The notes under the pieces are model-generated. The model ran no database searches. It had not been told where the DNA came from and saw only the letters and a list, made by a program, of their open reading frames with translations. Below, one piece after another: positions 1 to 8,179 of a stretch of 48,655 bases of DNA (positions are counted from its first letter, which is position 1; the number at the start of each line of letters is the position of its first letter). Source of the stretch: Acidobacteriota bacterium (GTDB lineage Bacteria > Acidobacteriota > Holophagae > Thermotomaculales > Thermotomaculaceae); assembly GCA_013152385.1 (NCBI GenBank), contig JAADGL010000010.1, positions 92,336 through 140,990 on the forward strand, in the 5' to 3' direction. Made by a program: the position numbers and the translations under genes.

Positions 1-449
1 GCCAGAAAATCCGGTAAGAATTCGGGTTTCAGTACAACATACGGTGTCCGGGGGCGGTCATTTTCAAAAAATGCGGCATATACCTGCTTTTTCCTGGCGT
101 CAATGAGGGACAAAATACGGTGGTGCCCCGCTTTTCTTCCGGCCCGGTTCAGCAGGTAGAGCGAAGTGAAACCGCTGAGTTTCACACGGGGCTTTGCCGC
201 CTGAAGCCCGTAGGCAGCCGCAATGCCGATACGAAGCCCGGTGAACGAGCCGGGGCCCCGGACAAAGAGAACCCGGTTCACCTCATTCGGTGAAATTCCG
301 GCCTGTTCCAGTAAAACGGAAACAGAAGGGAGTAGTGTTTCGTTATGGCCGTATACCCGGGACAATTCGATGCTGGCAACAATCTTTTTCCCCCGGGTTA
401 CTGTGACACAACCTTTTTTGCCGCTGGTATCAAAACATAGCGTATTCAT
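1..449 (-). CDS. tsaB: TsaB, t6A tRNA modification protein (partial, 3' end outside window)
   Basis: The minus strand reads open from an ATG at 449 to the window edge, giving 149 residues. The N-terminus has the ASKHA-fold opening of TsaB (FDTSGKKGCVTV), followed by GHNETLLPSV and the family signature GPGSFTGLRIGIA near residues 67-79. TsaB is the non-catalytic partner of TsaD in making N6-threonylcarbamoyladenosine on ANN-decoding tRNAs in the cytoplasm. The usual length is about 220-230 residues, so roughly a third is missing beyond the edge. The gene diverges from cstA. There is no Shine-Dalgarno sequence; an extended -10 lies about 10 nt before the ATG, so the mRNA may be leaderless. The identification is firm from the signature. 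Confidence 0.9.
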   Translation of the reverse strand, partial: MNTLCFDTSGKKGCVTVTRGKKIVASIELSRVYGHNETLLPSVSVLLEQAGISPNEVNRVLFVRGPGSFTGLRIGIAAAYGLQAAKPRVKLSGFTSLYLLNRAGRKAGHHRILSLIDARKKQVYAAFFENDRPRTPYVVLKPEFLPDFL

Positions 450-458
450 CACGGCGCA

Positions 459-467
459 AGTATACCA
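459..467 (-). promoter_or_regulatory. Extended -10 promoter of tsaB, probably giving a leaderless mRNA
   Basis: The minus strand reads TGGTATACT, a TGn extended -10 element. Its last base is 9 nt before the tsaB ATG, so transcription should start between 0 and 3 nt upstream of the start codon. No convincing -35 is present, which is usual for extended -10 promoters. Confidence 0.45.
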
Positions 468-605
468 CGAAGGAGAGGAAATTTAAGCAGAATACGGCCG
501 GGGCGCCGCCGGTCGCTGTTTTGCCCATGTCTCCGGACACGGATTGCCGGGGCGGAACTTTGTACGGATTTATGGGGTACGGTCTTCCTTACCGCCGGTA
601 AAAAA

Positions 606-614
606 TGATAAAAT
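606..614 (+). promoter_or_regulatory. Extended -10 promoter of cstA-valS
   Basis: TGATAAAAT matches an extended -10 (TGn plus a near-consensus hexamer) 36 nt before the cstA start. The only -35 candidate, TTCCTT at 585-590, is weak. The remainder of the 450-650 divergent gap holds GC-rich sequence in which I see no further signal. Confidence 0.4.
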
Positions 615-650
615 AACAACGGAAAGCAAATTTTTTCGGGGGGAAAAAAC

Positions 651-2369
651 ATGAACTCTGTTTTTTTAATTGTCGGGACAGTACTTGCCTACCTGCTTGC
701 CTACCGGCTTTACGGACGCTATCTTGGCCGGAAAATTTTTAAACTGGATGACACAAAGCCTACACCGGCTCATACCATGCGGGATGATGTGGATTATCTT
801 CCGACAAAAAAACAGGTTCTTTTCGGGCACCACTTTACATCCATTGCCGGGTTGGGGCCCATTGTCGGCCCCACCATCGCGGTAATCTGGGGCTGGCTTC
901 CGGCCATGCTGTGGGTGGTTTTCGGTTCCATCTTAATGGGCGGTGTCCATGATATGGGTTCCATCGTGGTTTCCATGCGCAACCGGGGCCTTTCCATCGG
1001 CGAAATTGCGTCGAAACTGATTAACCATCGGAGCCGGATGCTTTTTCTCCTGATTATTTTCTTTGAACTCTGGATGGTCATTGCGGTATTCGCGTTGATT
1101 ATTGCCATTTTGTTTACCATGTATCCCGCTTCCGTACTTCCGGTCTGGTTACAGATTCCCATTGCCATGGCGGTGGGGTGGTATGTGTATCGAAAAAACG
1201 GTAATATTTATGTTGCTTCAGTAATCGCCATTATTCTGATGTATCTGACCATTGTGTGGGGGACATATGTTCCCTTGGCTATTCCTTCTTTTATGGGGCT
1301 GTCTTCCACCGAAATCTGGATGATTATTCTGTTTATCTATTCTTTTGTGGCATCCATTCTTCCGGTCTGGCTTCTATTGCAGGCCCGTGATTTTATCAAC
1401 GCGCTGCAGCTGGTAATTATTTTAGTTTTACTGGCGCTTGGGGTACTGGTGGCGCATCCGGTGGTGGTGGCTCCGGTTATTCAGGCACATCCGGCGGGAG
1501 CACCCTCCATGATTCCCTTTCTGTTCATCATCATTGCCTGCGGCGCCAATTCCGGGTTCCACTCCCTGGTGGGTTCCGGCACCACATCAAAGCAAATCAA
1601 TCTGGAATCGGATTCACGGTTTATCGGATACGGCGGAATGCTGATGGAAGGTGTTCTGGCCGCATTGGTGATTGTGGCGGTGGCTGCCGGTGTCGGCATG
1701 GGGACCGGATCCGGTGCCGGTATACTCACCGGAAAAGCCGCCTGGCTTCATCACTATTCATCATGGAGTGCGATTCAGGGCCTCAGTGCCAAGCTGGCGG
1801 CCTTTGTCACCGGTGCGGTGAACATGATTGAAGCAATCGGGGTGCCCAAAAACATCGCCGCCACCATTTTCGGTGTGTTTCTTGTTTCGTTTGCCAACAC
1901 CACTCTGGACACGGCGGCCCGGATTCAGCGCTATGTGATTTCTGAAATTTCACTGGATTACCATGTCCCGATACTGAACAATAAATATGTGGCTACTTTC
2001 CTGGCCGTGTTTACTGCAGCCCTGCTGGCTTTTTCCAATAAAGGGGGAAAAGGGGCGCTGACTCTCTGGCCCATGTTCGGCGCGGTAAACCAGTTGCTGG
2101 CCGGGTTGGCGCTGCTGATTATTACGGTTTACCTGAAACGAAAGGGCAGGAAGGCTCTTGTGGCGGGGATTCCCATGATTTTCATGATTTCCATGACCGG
2201 TTATGCCATGGTCCTGAACATTCTTGATTTCATGAGAAAAGGGAATATACTATTGCTTCTGGTCGGCCTTGTTGTGCTGGTTCTGGAATTGTGGATGATT
2301 GGCGAGGCGGTGGCGGTTTTGACAAAAAAAGGAAAACACGGAGAATTGAATGGCGAGAATATTGATTGA
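651..2369 (+). CDS. cstA: CstA-family carbon starvation / peptide-pyruvate transporter
   Basis: This 572-residue, very hydrophobic protein has many membrane segments. It carries CstA family landmarks: an early RDDVDYLPTKKQVLFGHHF loop (near residues 44-62), the IAGLGPIVGPTIA segment, GGVHDMG, and an internal GSGTTSKQI stretch. CstA proteins are inner-membrane carriers induced on carbon starvation; characterised members move peptides or pyruvate with protons. This is the shorter form found in many phyla, lacking the C-terminal extension of the roughly 700-residue E. coli protein. The ATG follows a purine-rich GGGGGGAAAAAAC. The 3' end overlaps valS by 20 nt, so the two are co-transcribed. The substrate cannot be told from sequence. 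Confidence 0.9.
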   Translation: MNSVFLIVGTVLAYLLAYRLYGRYLGRKIFKLDDTKPTPAHTMRDDVDYLPTKKQVLFGHHFTSIAGLGPIVGPTIAVIWGWLPAMLWVVFGSILMGGVHDMGSIVVSMRNRGLSIGEIASKLINHRSRMLFLLIIFFELWMVIAVFALIIAILFTMYPASVLPVWLQIPIAMAVGWYVYRKNGNIYVASVIAIILMYLTIVWGTYVPLAIPSFMGLSSTEIWMIILFIYSFVASILPVWLLLQARDFINALQLVIILVLLALGVLVAHPVVVAPVIQAHPAGAPSMIPFLFIIIACGANSGFHSLVGSGTTSKQINLESDSRFIGYGGMLMEGVLAALVIVAVAAGVGMGTGSGAGILTGKAAWLHHYSSWSAIQGLSAKLAAFVTGAVNMIEAIGVPKNIAATIFGVFLVSFANTTLDTAARIQRYVISEISLDYHVPILNNKYVATFLAVFTAALLAFSNKGGKGALTLWPMFGAVNQLLAGLALLIITVYLKRKGRKALVAGIPMIFMISMTGYAMVLNILDFMRKGNILLLLVGLVVLVLELWMIGEAVAVLTKKGKHGELNGENID

Positions 2370-4983
2370 TAAAGGATATGACCACGGAAAGGCGGAAACC
2401 GAGTGGTATCGGATGTGGGAAGAGCGGGAATATTTCAAAGGGGAAGCCGTATCGGACAAACCCCCGTTTTCCGTTGTCATTCCGCCGCCGAATATTACGG
2501 GGAATCTGCACATGGGGCATGCCCTTGTATACACATTACACGATGTTTATGTCCGCTATCAACGGATGAAAGGCAAAAACACCCTCTGGCTCCCGGGGGT
2601 GGATCATGCCGGAATTGCCACCCAGAATGTGGTGGAAAAGCAACTGGCAAAGGAAGGGAAGACCCGGAAAGACATCGGAAGGGAAGCTTTTGAGGAACGG
2701 GTCTGGAAATGGAAAGACGAAAACGAAAGCGCCATTATGAACCAGCTTCGGAAACTGGGGTGTTCGGTGGACTGGTCCCGGCATCGGTTTACCCTGGACC
2801 CGGGCTTGTCCAGAGCGGTTCGGAAAGTCTTTGTTACCCTGTATAAGGAGGGCCTGATTTATCGGGACACTATGCTGGTGAACTGGTGCCCCAGATGTGA
2901 AACTGCCATTTCAGATCTGGAAGTCAAACACAAAGAGAGAAACGGCAAGCTCTGGTATTTCAAATATCCGGTGAAAAACAGTGACGACTTTCTGGTCATT
3001 GCCACCACAAGGCCGGAAACCATGCTGGGAGATAGCGCAATTGCGGTGCATCCTGAAGACGAACGCTATTTGTCCCTTGTTGGGAAAACAGTCATATTGC
3101 CCATTGTAAACCGTGAAATTCCCATTATTGCCGATGATTTTGTGGACAAAGAATTCGGTACCGGCGCGGTGAAAGTAACCCCGGCGCATGACCCCAACGA
3201 TTATGAATGCGGAAAACGCCATAAACTTGCATTTATTTCGGTTATTGACAAGCACGGGAAGATGACAGAAACCGCAGGCGAGTTTGCCGGAATGGACCGG
3301 TTCAAAGCCAGAAAAGCCGTGGTGGCACGGATGGAATCCCTGGACCTGATTGAGAAAATCGAAAACCATGCCCACGCGGTTGGGGAGTGCGACCGCTGTT
3401 CCACCATTATTGAGCCGGCAATTTCCACCCAGTGGTTTGTTAAAATCGACCCTCTCGCAAAACCGGCACTGAAAGCGGTGCAGGATGGTGATATCCGTTT
3501 TGTCCCGGAAAAGTGGGTAAAAACTTACTATGAATGGATGAAAAATATTCATGACTGGTGCATTTCCCGTCAGCTCTGGTGGGGGCACCGGATTCCGGCC
3601 TGGCACTGTCCGGACTGCGGCCATATTACCGTATCGGAAACCGACCCCGATGCCTGCGAAAAATGTGGTTCCGCCCGGATTCAACAGGATTCCGATGTAC
3701 TGGACACCTGGTTTTCTTCCGGCCTCTGGCCCTTTTCCACCCTGGGCTGGCCGGATGAAACGGATGAACTCAAAACCTTTTACCCCACCTCCGTACTGCT
3801 GACCGGATTTGACATTCTCTTTTTCTGGGTGGCCCGGATGATTATGATGGGATTAAAGTTCATGGGGGATATCCCCTTCAAAACCGTTTATTTCAATGCC
3901 CTGGTCCGGGATGAACACGGCAGCAAAATGTCCAAATCCAAAGGGAATGTCATTAACCCGCTGACAGTGATGGAGCAGTTCGGTACAGATGCACTGCGCT
4001 TTACCCTGTCTATTATGGCAGTACCGGGAACCGACATTTCCCTGTCGGAGAAAAGGCTGGAAGGGTACCGCGCTTTCTGCAATAAAATCTGGAATGCCAC
4101 CCGCTTTGTTCTGATGAACATAGACGAAGAACAGGAAACCGGAAATATTGATTACAGCAAACTGGTGTTGGCAGATAAATGGATTCTTTCCCGTTTGTCC
4201 CGGCTCACCGAGTCAGTGGATAAAAACATTGAAGAATTCCGTTTTCACGAGGCAGCCAATCAGCTCTATCATTTTCTCTGGGATGAATTCTGTGACTGGT
4301 ACATTGAAGCGTCCAAACCCCGGCTTACAGACGGGGATGAACAGGTAAAAATGCTGCTGGTTCAAATTCTGACCCGGATTCTGAAACTCCTGCATCCGTT
4401 TATGCCCTACATTACCGAAGAGCTTTACCAGAAACTTCCCGGCCATGGGGAGAGCATTGCGATTGAATCTTTTCCGGTTGCCCGTCAGGACTGGCTGGAT
4501 GAGGCTGCGGAGGCGGAATTTTCTCTGCTCATGGAACTGGTTTCCCGGATTCGGAACATCCGTGCCGAAAAGAATATTGCGCCTTCCAGAAAAATTGAGG
4601 TGGAAATCCTTGCGGTTTCCAATGAGGCGAAGGCAATGGTGACAGAACAGGCTCCGCTGATTTCCTTTCTTGCCGGAACGTCCAGGCTGGAGCTGGTTTC
4701 GGCTTTTGATGAAAATGGAATTTACAGCAAAGCGGCGGCAGCCGGCATGGAAATCGGTGTTTCTCTTGAAAATCTACTGGATAAGGGCGAGGAAAAAGCC
4801 CGGATTCAGCGGGAGCTGGACAAACTGGAGAAAGAAGCGGAAAAACTTTCCCGGAAGCTGAATAACGAAAACTTCCTCTCCAAAGCTCCCCGGGAAGTGG
4901 TGGAAGCGAACCGGCTGAAATTCAAGGAATTAAAAGAAAAACAGAGTATTCTGCGGGAGAATATAAAAAAACTGGGAAATTAA
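2350..4983 (+). CDS. valS: Valyl-tRNA synthetase
   Basis: This 877-residue class I synthetase charges tRNA-Val in the cytoplasm. The HIGH-type motif is HMGH at residues 54-57 within PPPNITGNLHMGHAL, and the KMSKS loop is at residues 526-530. Between them lies the CP1 editing domain (TTRPETMLGD, VKVTPAHDPND) that removes mischarged threonine. Cysteine pairs (CPRC; CPDCG with CEKCG) look like zinc-binding knuckles. The WCISRQLWWGHRIPAW stretch is characteristic of ValS and IleS, and the C-terminal 70 residues are a charged coiled coil, which is typical of ValS. The length matches the family. The start overlaps the end of cstA by 20 nt, so it depends on that promoter. Confidence 0.97.
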   Translation: MARILIDKGYDHGKAETEWYRMWEEREYFKGEAVSDKPPFSVVIPPPNITGNLHMGHALVYTLHDVYVRYQRMKGKNTLWLPGVDHAGIATQNVVEKQLAKEGKTRKDIGREAFEERVWKWKDENESAIMNQLRKLGCSVDWSRHRFTLDPGLSRAVRKVFVTLYKEGLIYRDTMLVNWCPRCETAISDLEVKHKERNGKLWYFKYPVKNSDDFLVIATTRPETMLGDSAIAVHPEDERYLSLVGKTVILPIVNREIPIIADDFVDKEFGTGAVKVTPAHDPNDYECGKRHKLAFISVIDKHGKMTETAGEFAGMDRFKARKAVVARMESLDLIEKIENHAHAVGECDRCSTIIEPAISTQWFVKIDPLAKPALKAVQDGDIRFVPEKWVKTYYEWMKNIHDWCISRQLWWGHRIPAWHCPDCGHITVSETDPDACEKCGSARIQQDSDVLDTWFSSGLWPFSTLGWPDETDELKTFYPTSVLLTGFDILFFWVARMIMMGLKFMGDIPFKTVYFNALVRDEHGSKMSKSKGNVINPLTVMEQFGTDALRFTLSIMAVPGTDISLSEKRLEGYRAFCNKIWNATRFVLMNIDEEQETGNIDYSKLVLADKWILSRLSRLTESVDKNIEEFRFHEAANQLYHFLWDEFCDWYIEASKPRLTDGDEQVKMLLVQILTRILKLLHPFMPYITEELYQKLPGHGESIAIESFPVARQDWLDEAAEAEFSLLMELVSRIRNIRAEKNIAPSRKIEVEILAVSNEAKAMVTEQAPLISFLAGTSRLELVSAFDENGIYSKAAAAGMEIGVSLENLLDKGEEKARIQRELDKLEKEAEKLSRKLNNENFLSKAPREVVEANRLKFKELKEKQSILRENIKKLGN

Positions 4984-5004
4984 TGCGGATTTTGCCCTTT
5001 TACG

Positions 5005-5020
5005 TGTGATTTGCATCACA
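5005..5020. promoter_or_regulatory. CRP/FNR-type operator candidate
   Basis: TGTGA-N6-TCACA occurs exactly, as TGTGATTTGCATCACA, a 6-bp perfect inverted repeat around a 4-nt centre. It lies in the valS-ispD gap, centred about 67 nt before the predicted ispD transcription start. It equals the E. coli CRP half-site pair. It could instead be part of a weak hairpin behind valS, but no strong T-run follows. Confidence 0.35.
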
Positions 5021-5044
5021 TTTCTGCATTTTCGGTACCGGAGT

Positions 5045-5073
5045 TTGTTGTCCCATCCCGGATTCGCTATAAT
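5045..5073 (+). promoter_or_regulatory. Sigma-70 promoter of ispD-ispF
   Basis: TTGTTG at 5045-5050, a 17-nt spacer, and a perfect TATAAT at 5068-5073. The expected start, near 5080, leaves about 35 nt of leader with a strong AAGGGGAGGG ribosome site before the ispD ATG. Confidence 0.65.
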
Positions 5074-5114
5074 TGTAAAAGAATTCATTTTCTTAAAAGG
5101 GGAGGGCGAATGCA

Positions 5115-5795
5115 ATGGAAACACCAATCCTGCTGATTATTACTGCCGGGGGGCTGGGCAAGCGGTTTGGTAAACCCTACCCGAAACAGCTGGAAAAAAT
5201 TGAAAGCCAGTCGATACTCAACCGGACGGCACGCTTTTTCCAGGCAATCCATCCCGACCAGACTATTGTGACCTGTCCGGAGGGGTTTGAGAAACAGTTT
5301 CAGATGGATTTGAAAGATGTGAGTTACCCGCTGAAAGTTATTCCGGGAGGTGCCACAAGGTTTGATTCTGTAAAAAAGGCAGTGAACCGGCTGGTGGACG
5401 ACATGTACGCATCCGGCAGCATTGTACTGGTTCATGACGGGGTTCGTCCGTTTCTGCGCAGGGCAACGGTGGAACGGATAATCCGGGGTGTGGAAGAATG
5501 CGGAGCGGCTGCGCCTTTTGTTCCCATCAGCGGAACTATCCGCCGCCTGAAAGAAGAGGAGTTCCGGGAAACTGTGGATCGGAAAGAAGTTGTGGAAGTT
5601 ACCACTCCTCAGGGGGCGACACTGGGTATTTTTGCCCACTGTTTTAACCGTCAGAAACTTTCTTTTCCGGATGAGACAACGCTGCTTCATGCAGAGGGGG
5701 TTCCCGTTCTTCCGGTTCTGGACTGGCATTTGAATATCAAAATTACCACCCAGGCGGACATGGAAACTGCCCGTGTTCTGTGGGGGATGAGATGA
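5115..5795 (+). CDS. ispD: 2-C-methyl-D-erythritol 4-phosphate cytidylyltransferase
   Basis: This 226-residue enzyme couples CTP to methylerythritol phosphate, the third step of the non-mevalonate isoprenoid pathway. The nucleotide-binding loop TAGGLGKRFG is at residues 10-19, with the conserved lysine-glutamine (PKQL) at 23-26. The VHDGVRPFL segment corresponds to the catalytic HDxxRP region, and TTPQGA follows as in the family. The length is normal. An out-of-frame ATG lies 5 nt upstream; 5115 is the start that keeps the motifs and a good ribosome site. It is translationally coupled to ispF through an ATGA overlap, and its own promoter separates it from valS. Confidence 0.95.
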   Translation: METPILLIITAGGLGKRFGKPYPKQLEKIESQSILNRTARFFQAIHPDQTIVTCPEGFEKQFQMDLKDVSYPLKVIPGGATRFDSVKKAVNRLVDDMYASGSIVLVHDGVRPFLRRATVERIIRGVEECGAAAPFVPISGTIRRLKEEEFRETVDRKEVVEVTTPQGATLGIFAHCFNRQKLSFPDETTLLHAEGVPVLPVLDWHLNIKITTQADMETARVLWGMR

Positions 5796-6274
5796 ATGAC
5801 ATTCGAATCGGCCAGGGAATTGACTTTCACCGTTTTGAACCGGGTCGGCGTCTGGTGCTGGGGGGAGTTGAATTCCATGAACCTTACGGCCTTTCCGGCC
5901 ACTCGGATGCCGATGTGGTGCTTCACGCAGTGGCGGATGCGGTGTTGGGTGCTGCGGGGCTGGGAGATATCGGACAGCATTTTCCGGATACGGACTCCCG
6001 CTGGAAAGATGCGGATTCCCGGAAACTGCTGGCAGAGGCGGTGGCACTGGCCGAAGAGGCCGGCTGGAAGGTGGGAAATGCGGATATCACCGTTATCGGC
6101 CAGCAGCCGAAAATCGCGGTACGCCGCGGTGAAATGCAGCATTCCATCGCGGAAATTCTGAAAGTGACTCCAAACCGTATCAATGTTAAAGCGACCACCA
6201 CCGAAGCAATGGGTGCCCTGGGCCGGGAAGAAGGCCTTGCAGCATTTGCCATTGTGCTAATGCGGCATTTTTGA
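5792..6274 (+). CDS. ispF: 2-C-methyl-D-erythritol 2,4-cyclodiphosphate synthase
   Basis: This 160-residue enzyme forms the cyclic diphosphate two steps after IspD. The metal ligands are recognisable as Asp11 and His13 (GIDFHRF) and His45 (DADVVLHAVADA). The KATTTEAMGALGR signature lies near the C-terminus. I chose ATG 5792, which overlaps the ispD stop as ATGA and has GGGGGATGAG just upstream. A GTG at 5780 would add four residues with no family support. IspE and IspG/H are not in the window. IspD and IspF are separate proteins here rather than the IspDF fusion seen in some proteobacteria. Confidence 0.96.
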   Translation: MNDIRIGQGIDFHRFEPGRRLVLGGVEFHEPYGLSGHSDADVVLHAVADAVLGAAGLGDIGQHFPDTDSRWKDADSRKLLAEAVALAEEAGWKVGNADITVIGQQPKIAVRRGEMQHSIAEILKVTPNRINVKATTTEAMGALGREEGLAAFAIVLMRHF

Positions 6275-6341
6275 CTTGATTTCAAATTCCGGGTTTTTTG
6301 CTTATTTGAAACGGATAAACATAATATTACAGATGGTATTG

Positions 6342-6350
6342 TGGTACATT
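6342..6350 (+). promoter_or_regulatory. Possible extended -10 promoter before the FAH/polysaccharide genes
   Basis: TGGTACATT has the TGn plus hexamer form and lies 29 nt before the GTG start at 6379. No good -35 is found. No hairpin terminator is visible between ispF and this site. Confidence 0.3.
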
Positions 6351-6378
6351 ATGGGAAAAGAAGGGCAAGGAGGCACTT

Positions 6379-7038
6379 GTGGCGGAATTTGACATTGTTC
6401 CCTGTCCCGCGGTTCGGAACTTATATTTTATCGGTAGAAATTATGTGAAACACGCAAAAGAGCTGGGAAATGAGCAGCCTGCCGAACCCCTCGTATTTAC
6501 AAAACCATTATCCTGTCTGGCAAAAAGCGGGGAAACCGTTCCGTACCCTGCCCATTCACATTCCCTTCATTATGAAGGGGAGATGGTATTTGTACTGCCG
6601 CAGGGCGGCCGATTTTCAGGGGACAATCCGAAAATTCTGGCCGGGTGCGGAATTGATTTTACCGCCCGGGACATTCAATCCGAGTTGAAAAAGAAAGGAT
6701 GGCCGTGGTTCACCGCAAAATGTTTCCGGGGTTCCGCCGTGCTTTGTAACAGTTTTATTTCCATTCCCGTGGCCCGGCTGCCCCGTCTTTCGGTGGAGAC
6801 ATGGATTAACGGGGAGATGCGTCAGCAGGGCCGCTACACCGAAAAGCTTTTTCCGGTTCCGATTTTGACAGAGCATCTTGCCGGCCTGGTGGATATTGGT
6901 GCCGGAGATGTTCTTTTTACCGGGACGCCGGCCGGTGTCGGGGAGGTTGGGCCGGGAGACCGCATTGAGGTAAGATTGCTGTTTGAAGGGAGGGTACAAA
7001 TCCAATCGGAATGTGAGGTGAGCAATGGACATTCTTGA
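6379..7038 (+). CDS. Fumarylacetoacetate hydrolase-family (acylpyruvase-like) enzyme
   Basis: This 219-residue, single-domain FAH-fold protein matches the size of FAHD1/YcgM acylpyruvate hydrolases and oxaloacetate decarboxylases. NLYFIGRNYVKHAKELGN opens the domain. Glu66 and Glu68 (HYEGEM) are the expected metal ligands, with GIDFTARDIQ following and GTPAGVGEVGPGD near the C-terminus as in the family. One oddity is that the usual AKxFD reads AKCFRG, with arginine in place of the aspartate. The start is GTG, supported by AAGGAGG 5 nt before it. It overlaps the next, chain-length gene by 14 nt, so it is in the polysaccharide operon although no functional link is obvious. The substrate is unknown. 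Confidence 0.82.
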   Translation: MAEFDIVPCPAVRNLYFIGRNYVKHAKELGNEQPAEPLVFTKPLSCLAKSGETVPYPAHSHSLHYEGEMVFVLPQGGRFSGDNPKILAGCGIDFTARDIQSELKKKGWPWFTAKCFRGSAVLCNSFISIPVARLPRLSVETWINGEMRQQGRYTEKLFPVPILTEHLAGLVDIGAGDVLFTGTPAGVGEVGPGDRIEVRLLFEGRVQIQSECEVSNGHS

Positions 7039-8179
7039 ATTTTTAACCGTTCTGAAGGAAAAAAGGGGACCGGTTCTTGTGATGCTGGTTCTGGGTGTTC
7101 TGGTGGGAATTCTGGCCTACTTTGTATTGACCCCTGTCTTTGAGACCCGGACAACGTTTATGGTCCTGGAATCCAAATTGATTCGGCGTTCACTGGAGGG
7201 AAAAAAACTGGATATTGATACCTATCTGGACTTTGTGGACAATGAATCACTCTATCACAACATTTATGACAAACTGAATATCTACAAAAAATATAATATG
7301 GATTTTGAAACATTTAAACGTTCTTTTGAGGTGACGACGGTGGAAGATACCGCCATTATCAAGCTTCTGGTAACCTTCCGGGATCCGGAAATTTCTTATA
7401 AAATTGCGAAAATGCTGGGGGATCAGGCATTGGCGTTGAATCGGCAGGTAATTGACAAAGAAGTTCATTCCGGATACCGGTTCAGTGAGGCACAGGTTCG
7501 GGCCGCGTCTGCTCAGCTTAAAACCGCCGGTGAAACTCTGGACCGTTTTCTTGCATTGCATCCTGTCCCCCGGATGGCAATGGAGCTGGATACACTGCGA
7601 AACCGGATTGCGATAGAAGAAAACGGAGAACTGGCGGCTTTTCCGCCACTGGAAAGTACAGCTTTAAATAGTGGAATGAATCCGCAGCTTTCCCTGTCAT
7701 CCGGAATGACGCCGGAAGCATTTCTCTCTCTGGCCCGGATTCAATCAGAGATTTCGGAAATAAAGGCGAAACTGGCCGGTGTCAGAACCGATAACGGGAA
7801 AATTGATGCGAATCGCCGGTATAATGAACTCAAAGAACTGTTAAAACAGAAACGCCTGACACTCTCACATCTGAAATCCCGTCTGTATGACGCGGAAACA
7901 GCATATTATCCCCTTAAATCTCAATACGAAGTGCTTCGGAGTGAATTTCTTGCAGCACAGAAAGGTTATGAAAAAATTTATCAGACCGGATTGGAATCCA
8001 AGATTGAAATCGTCGGGAAGACCAAAGAGATGACGATTATCGATCAGCCTGTAAAACCGCAGAAACAGGCTTTTCCCAAGTTGGCAATTACGTTGATTGC
8101 CGGAATTTTTCTGGGAATTCTTGCCGCTTTTGCCTTTGTCGCAATGGTGGTGTTCAACCGCAAACTTCAGGATGATTAG
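7025..8179 (+). CDS. Wzz/GumC-type polysaccharide chain-length determinant
   Basis: 384 residues. A short cytoplasmic N-terminus leads into a membrane helix (about residues 17-37). A long, mostly helical periplasmic region with heptad character follows, roughly to residue 345. A proline-containing segment (VKPQKQAFPK) then precedes a second membrane helix ending in a short positively charged tail. This is the Wzz/PCP architecture that sets the length of O-antigen or exopolysaccharide chains. There is no C-terminal tyrosine-kinase domain, so it is a PCP-1/2a-like form. It overlaps the preceding gene by 14 nt and the next by 8 nt, and works with the polymerase at 10360-11670. Confidence 0.82.
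   Translation: MDILEFLTVLKEKRGPVLVMLVLGVLVGILAYFVLTPVFETRTTFMVLESKLIRRSLEGKKLDIDTYLDFVDNESLYHNIYDKLNIYKKYNMDFETFKRSFEVTTVEDTAIIKLLVTFRDPEISYKIAKMLGDQALALNRQVIDKEVHSGYRFSEAQVRAASAQLKTAGETLDRFLALHPVPRMAMELDTLRNRIAIEENGELAAFPPLESTALNSGMNPQLSLSSGMTPEAFLSLARIQSEISEIKAKLAGVRTDNGKIDANRRYNELKELLKQKRLTLSHLKSRLYDAETAYYPLKSQYEVLRSEFLAAQKGYEKIYQTGLESKIEIVGKTKEMTIIDQPVKPQKQAFPKLAITLIAGIFLGILAAFAFVAMVVFNRKLQDD

Noticed and set aside
5005-5035. TGTGAT/ATCACA hairpin as the valS terminator
   Set aside because: The stem is AT-rich with only a short interrupted T-run; the exact CRP-site match is a better reading.
5085-6047. 320-residue minus-strand frame opposite ispD-ispF
   Set aside because: Shadow of two conserved enzymes with proline/histidine-rich composition.
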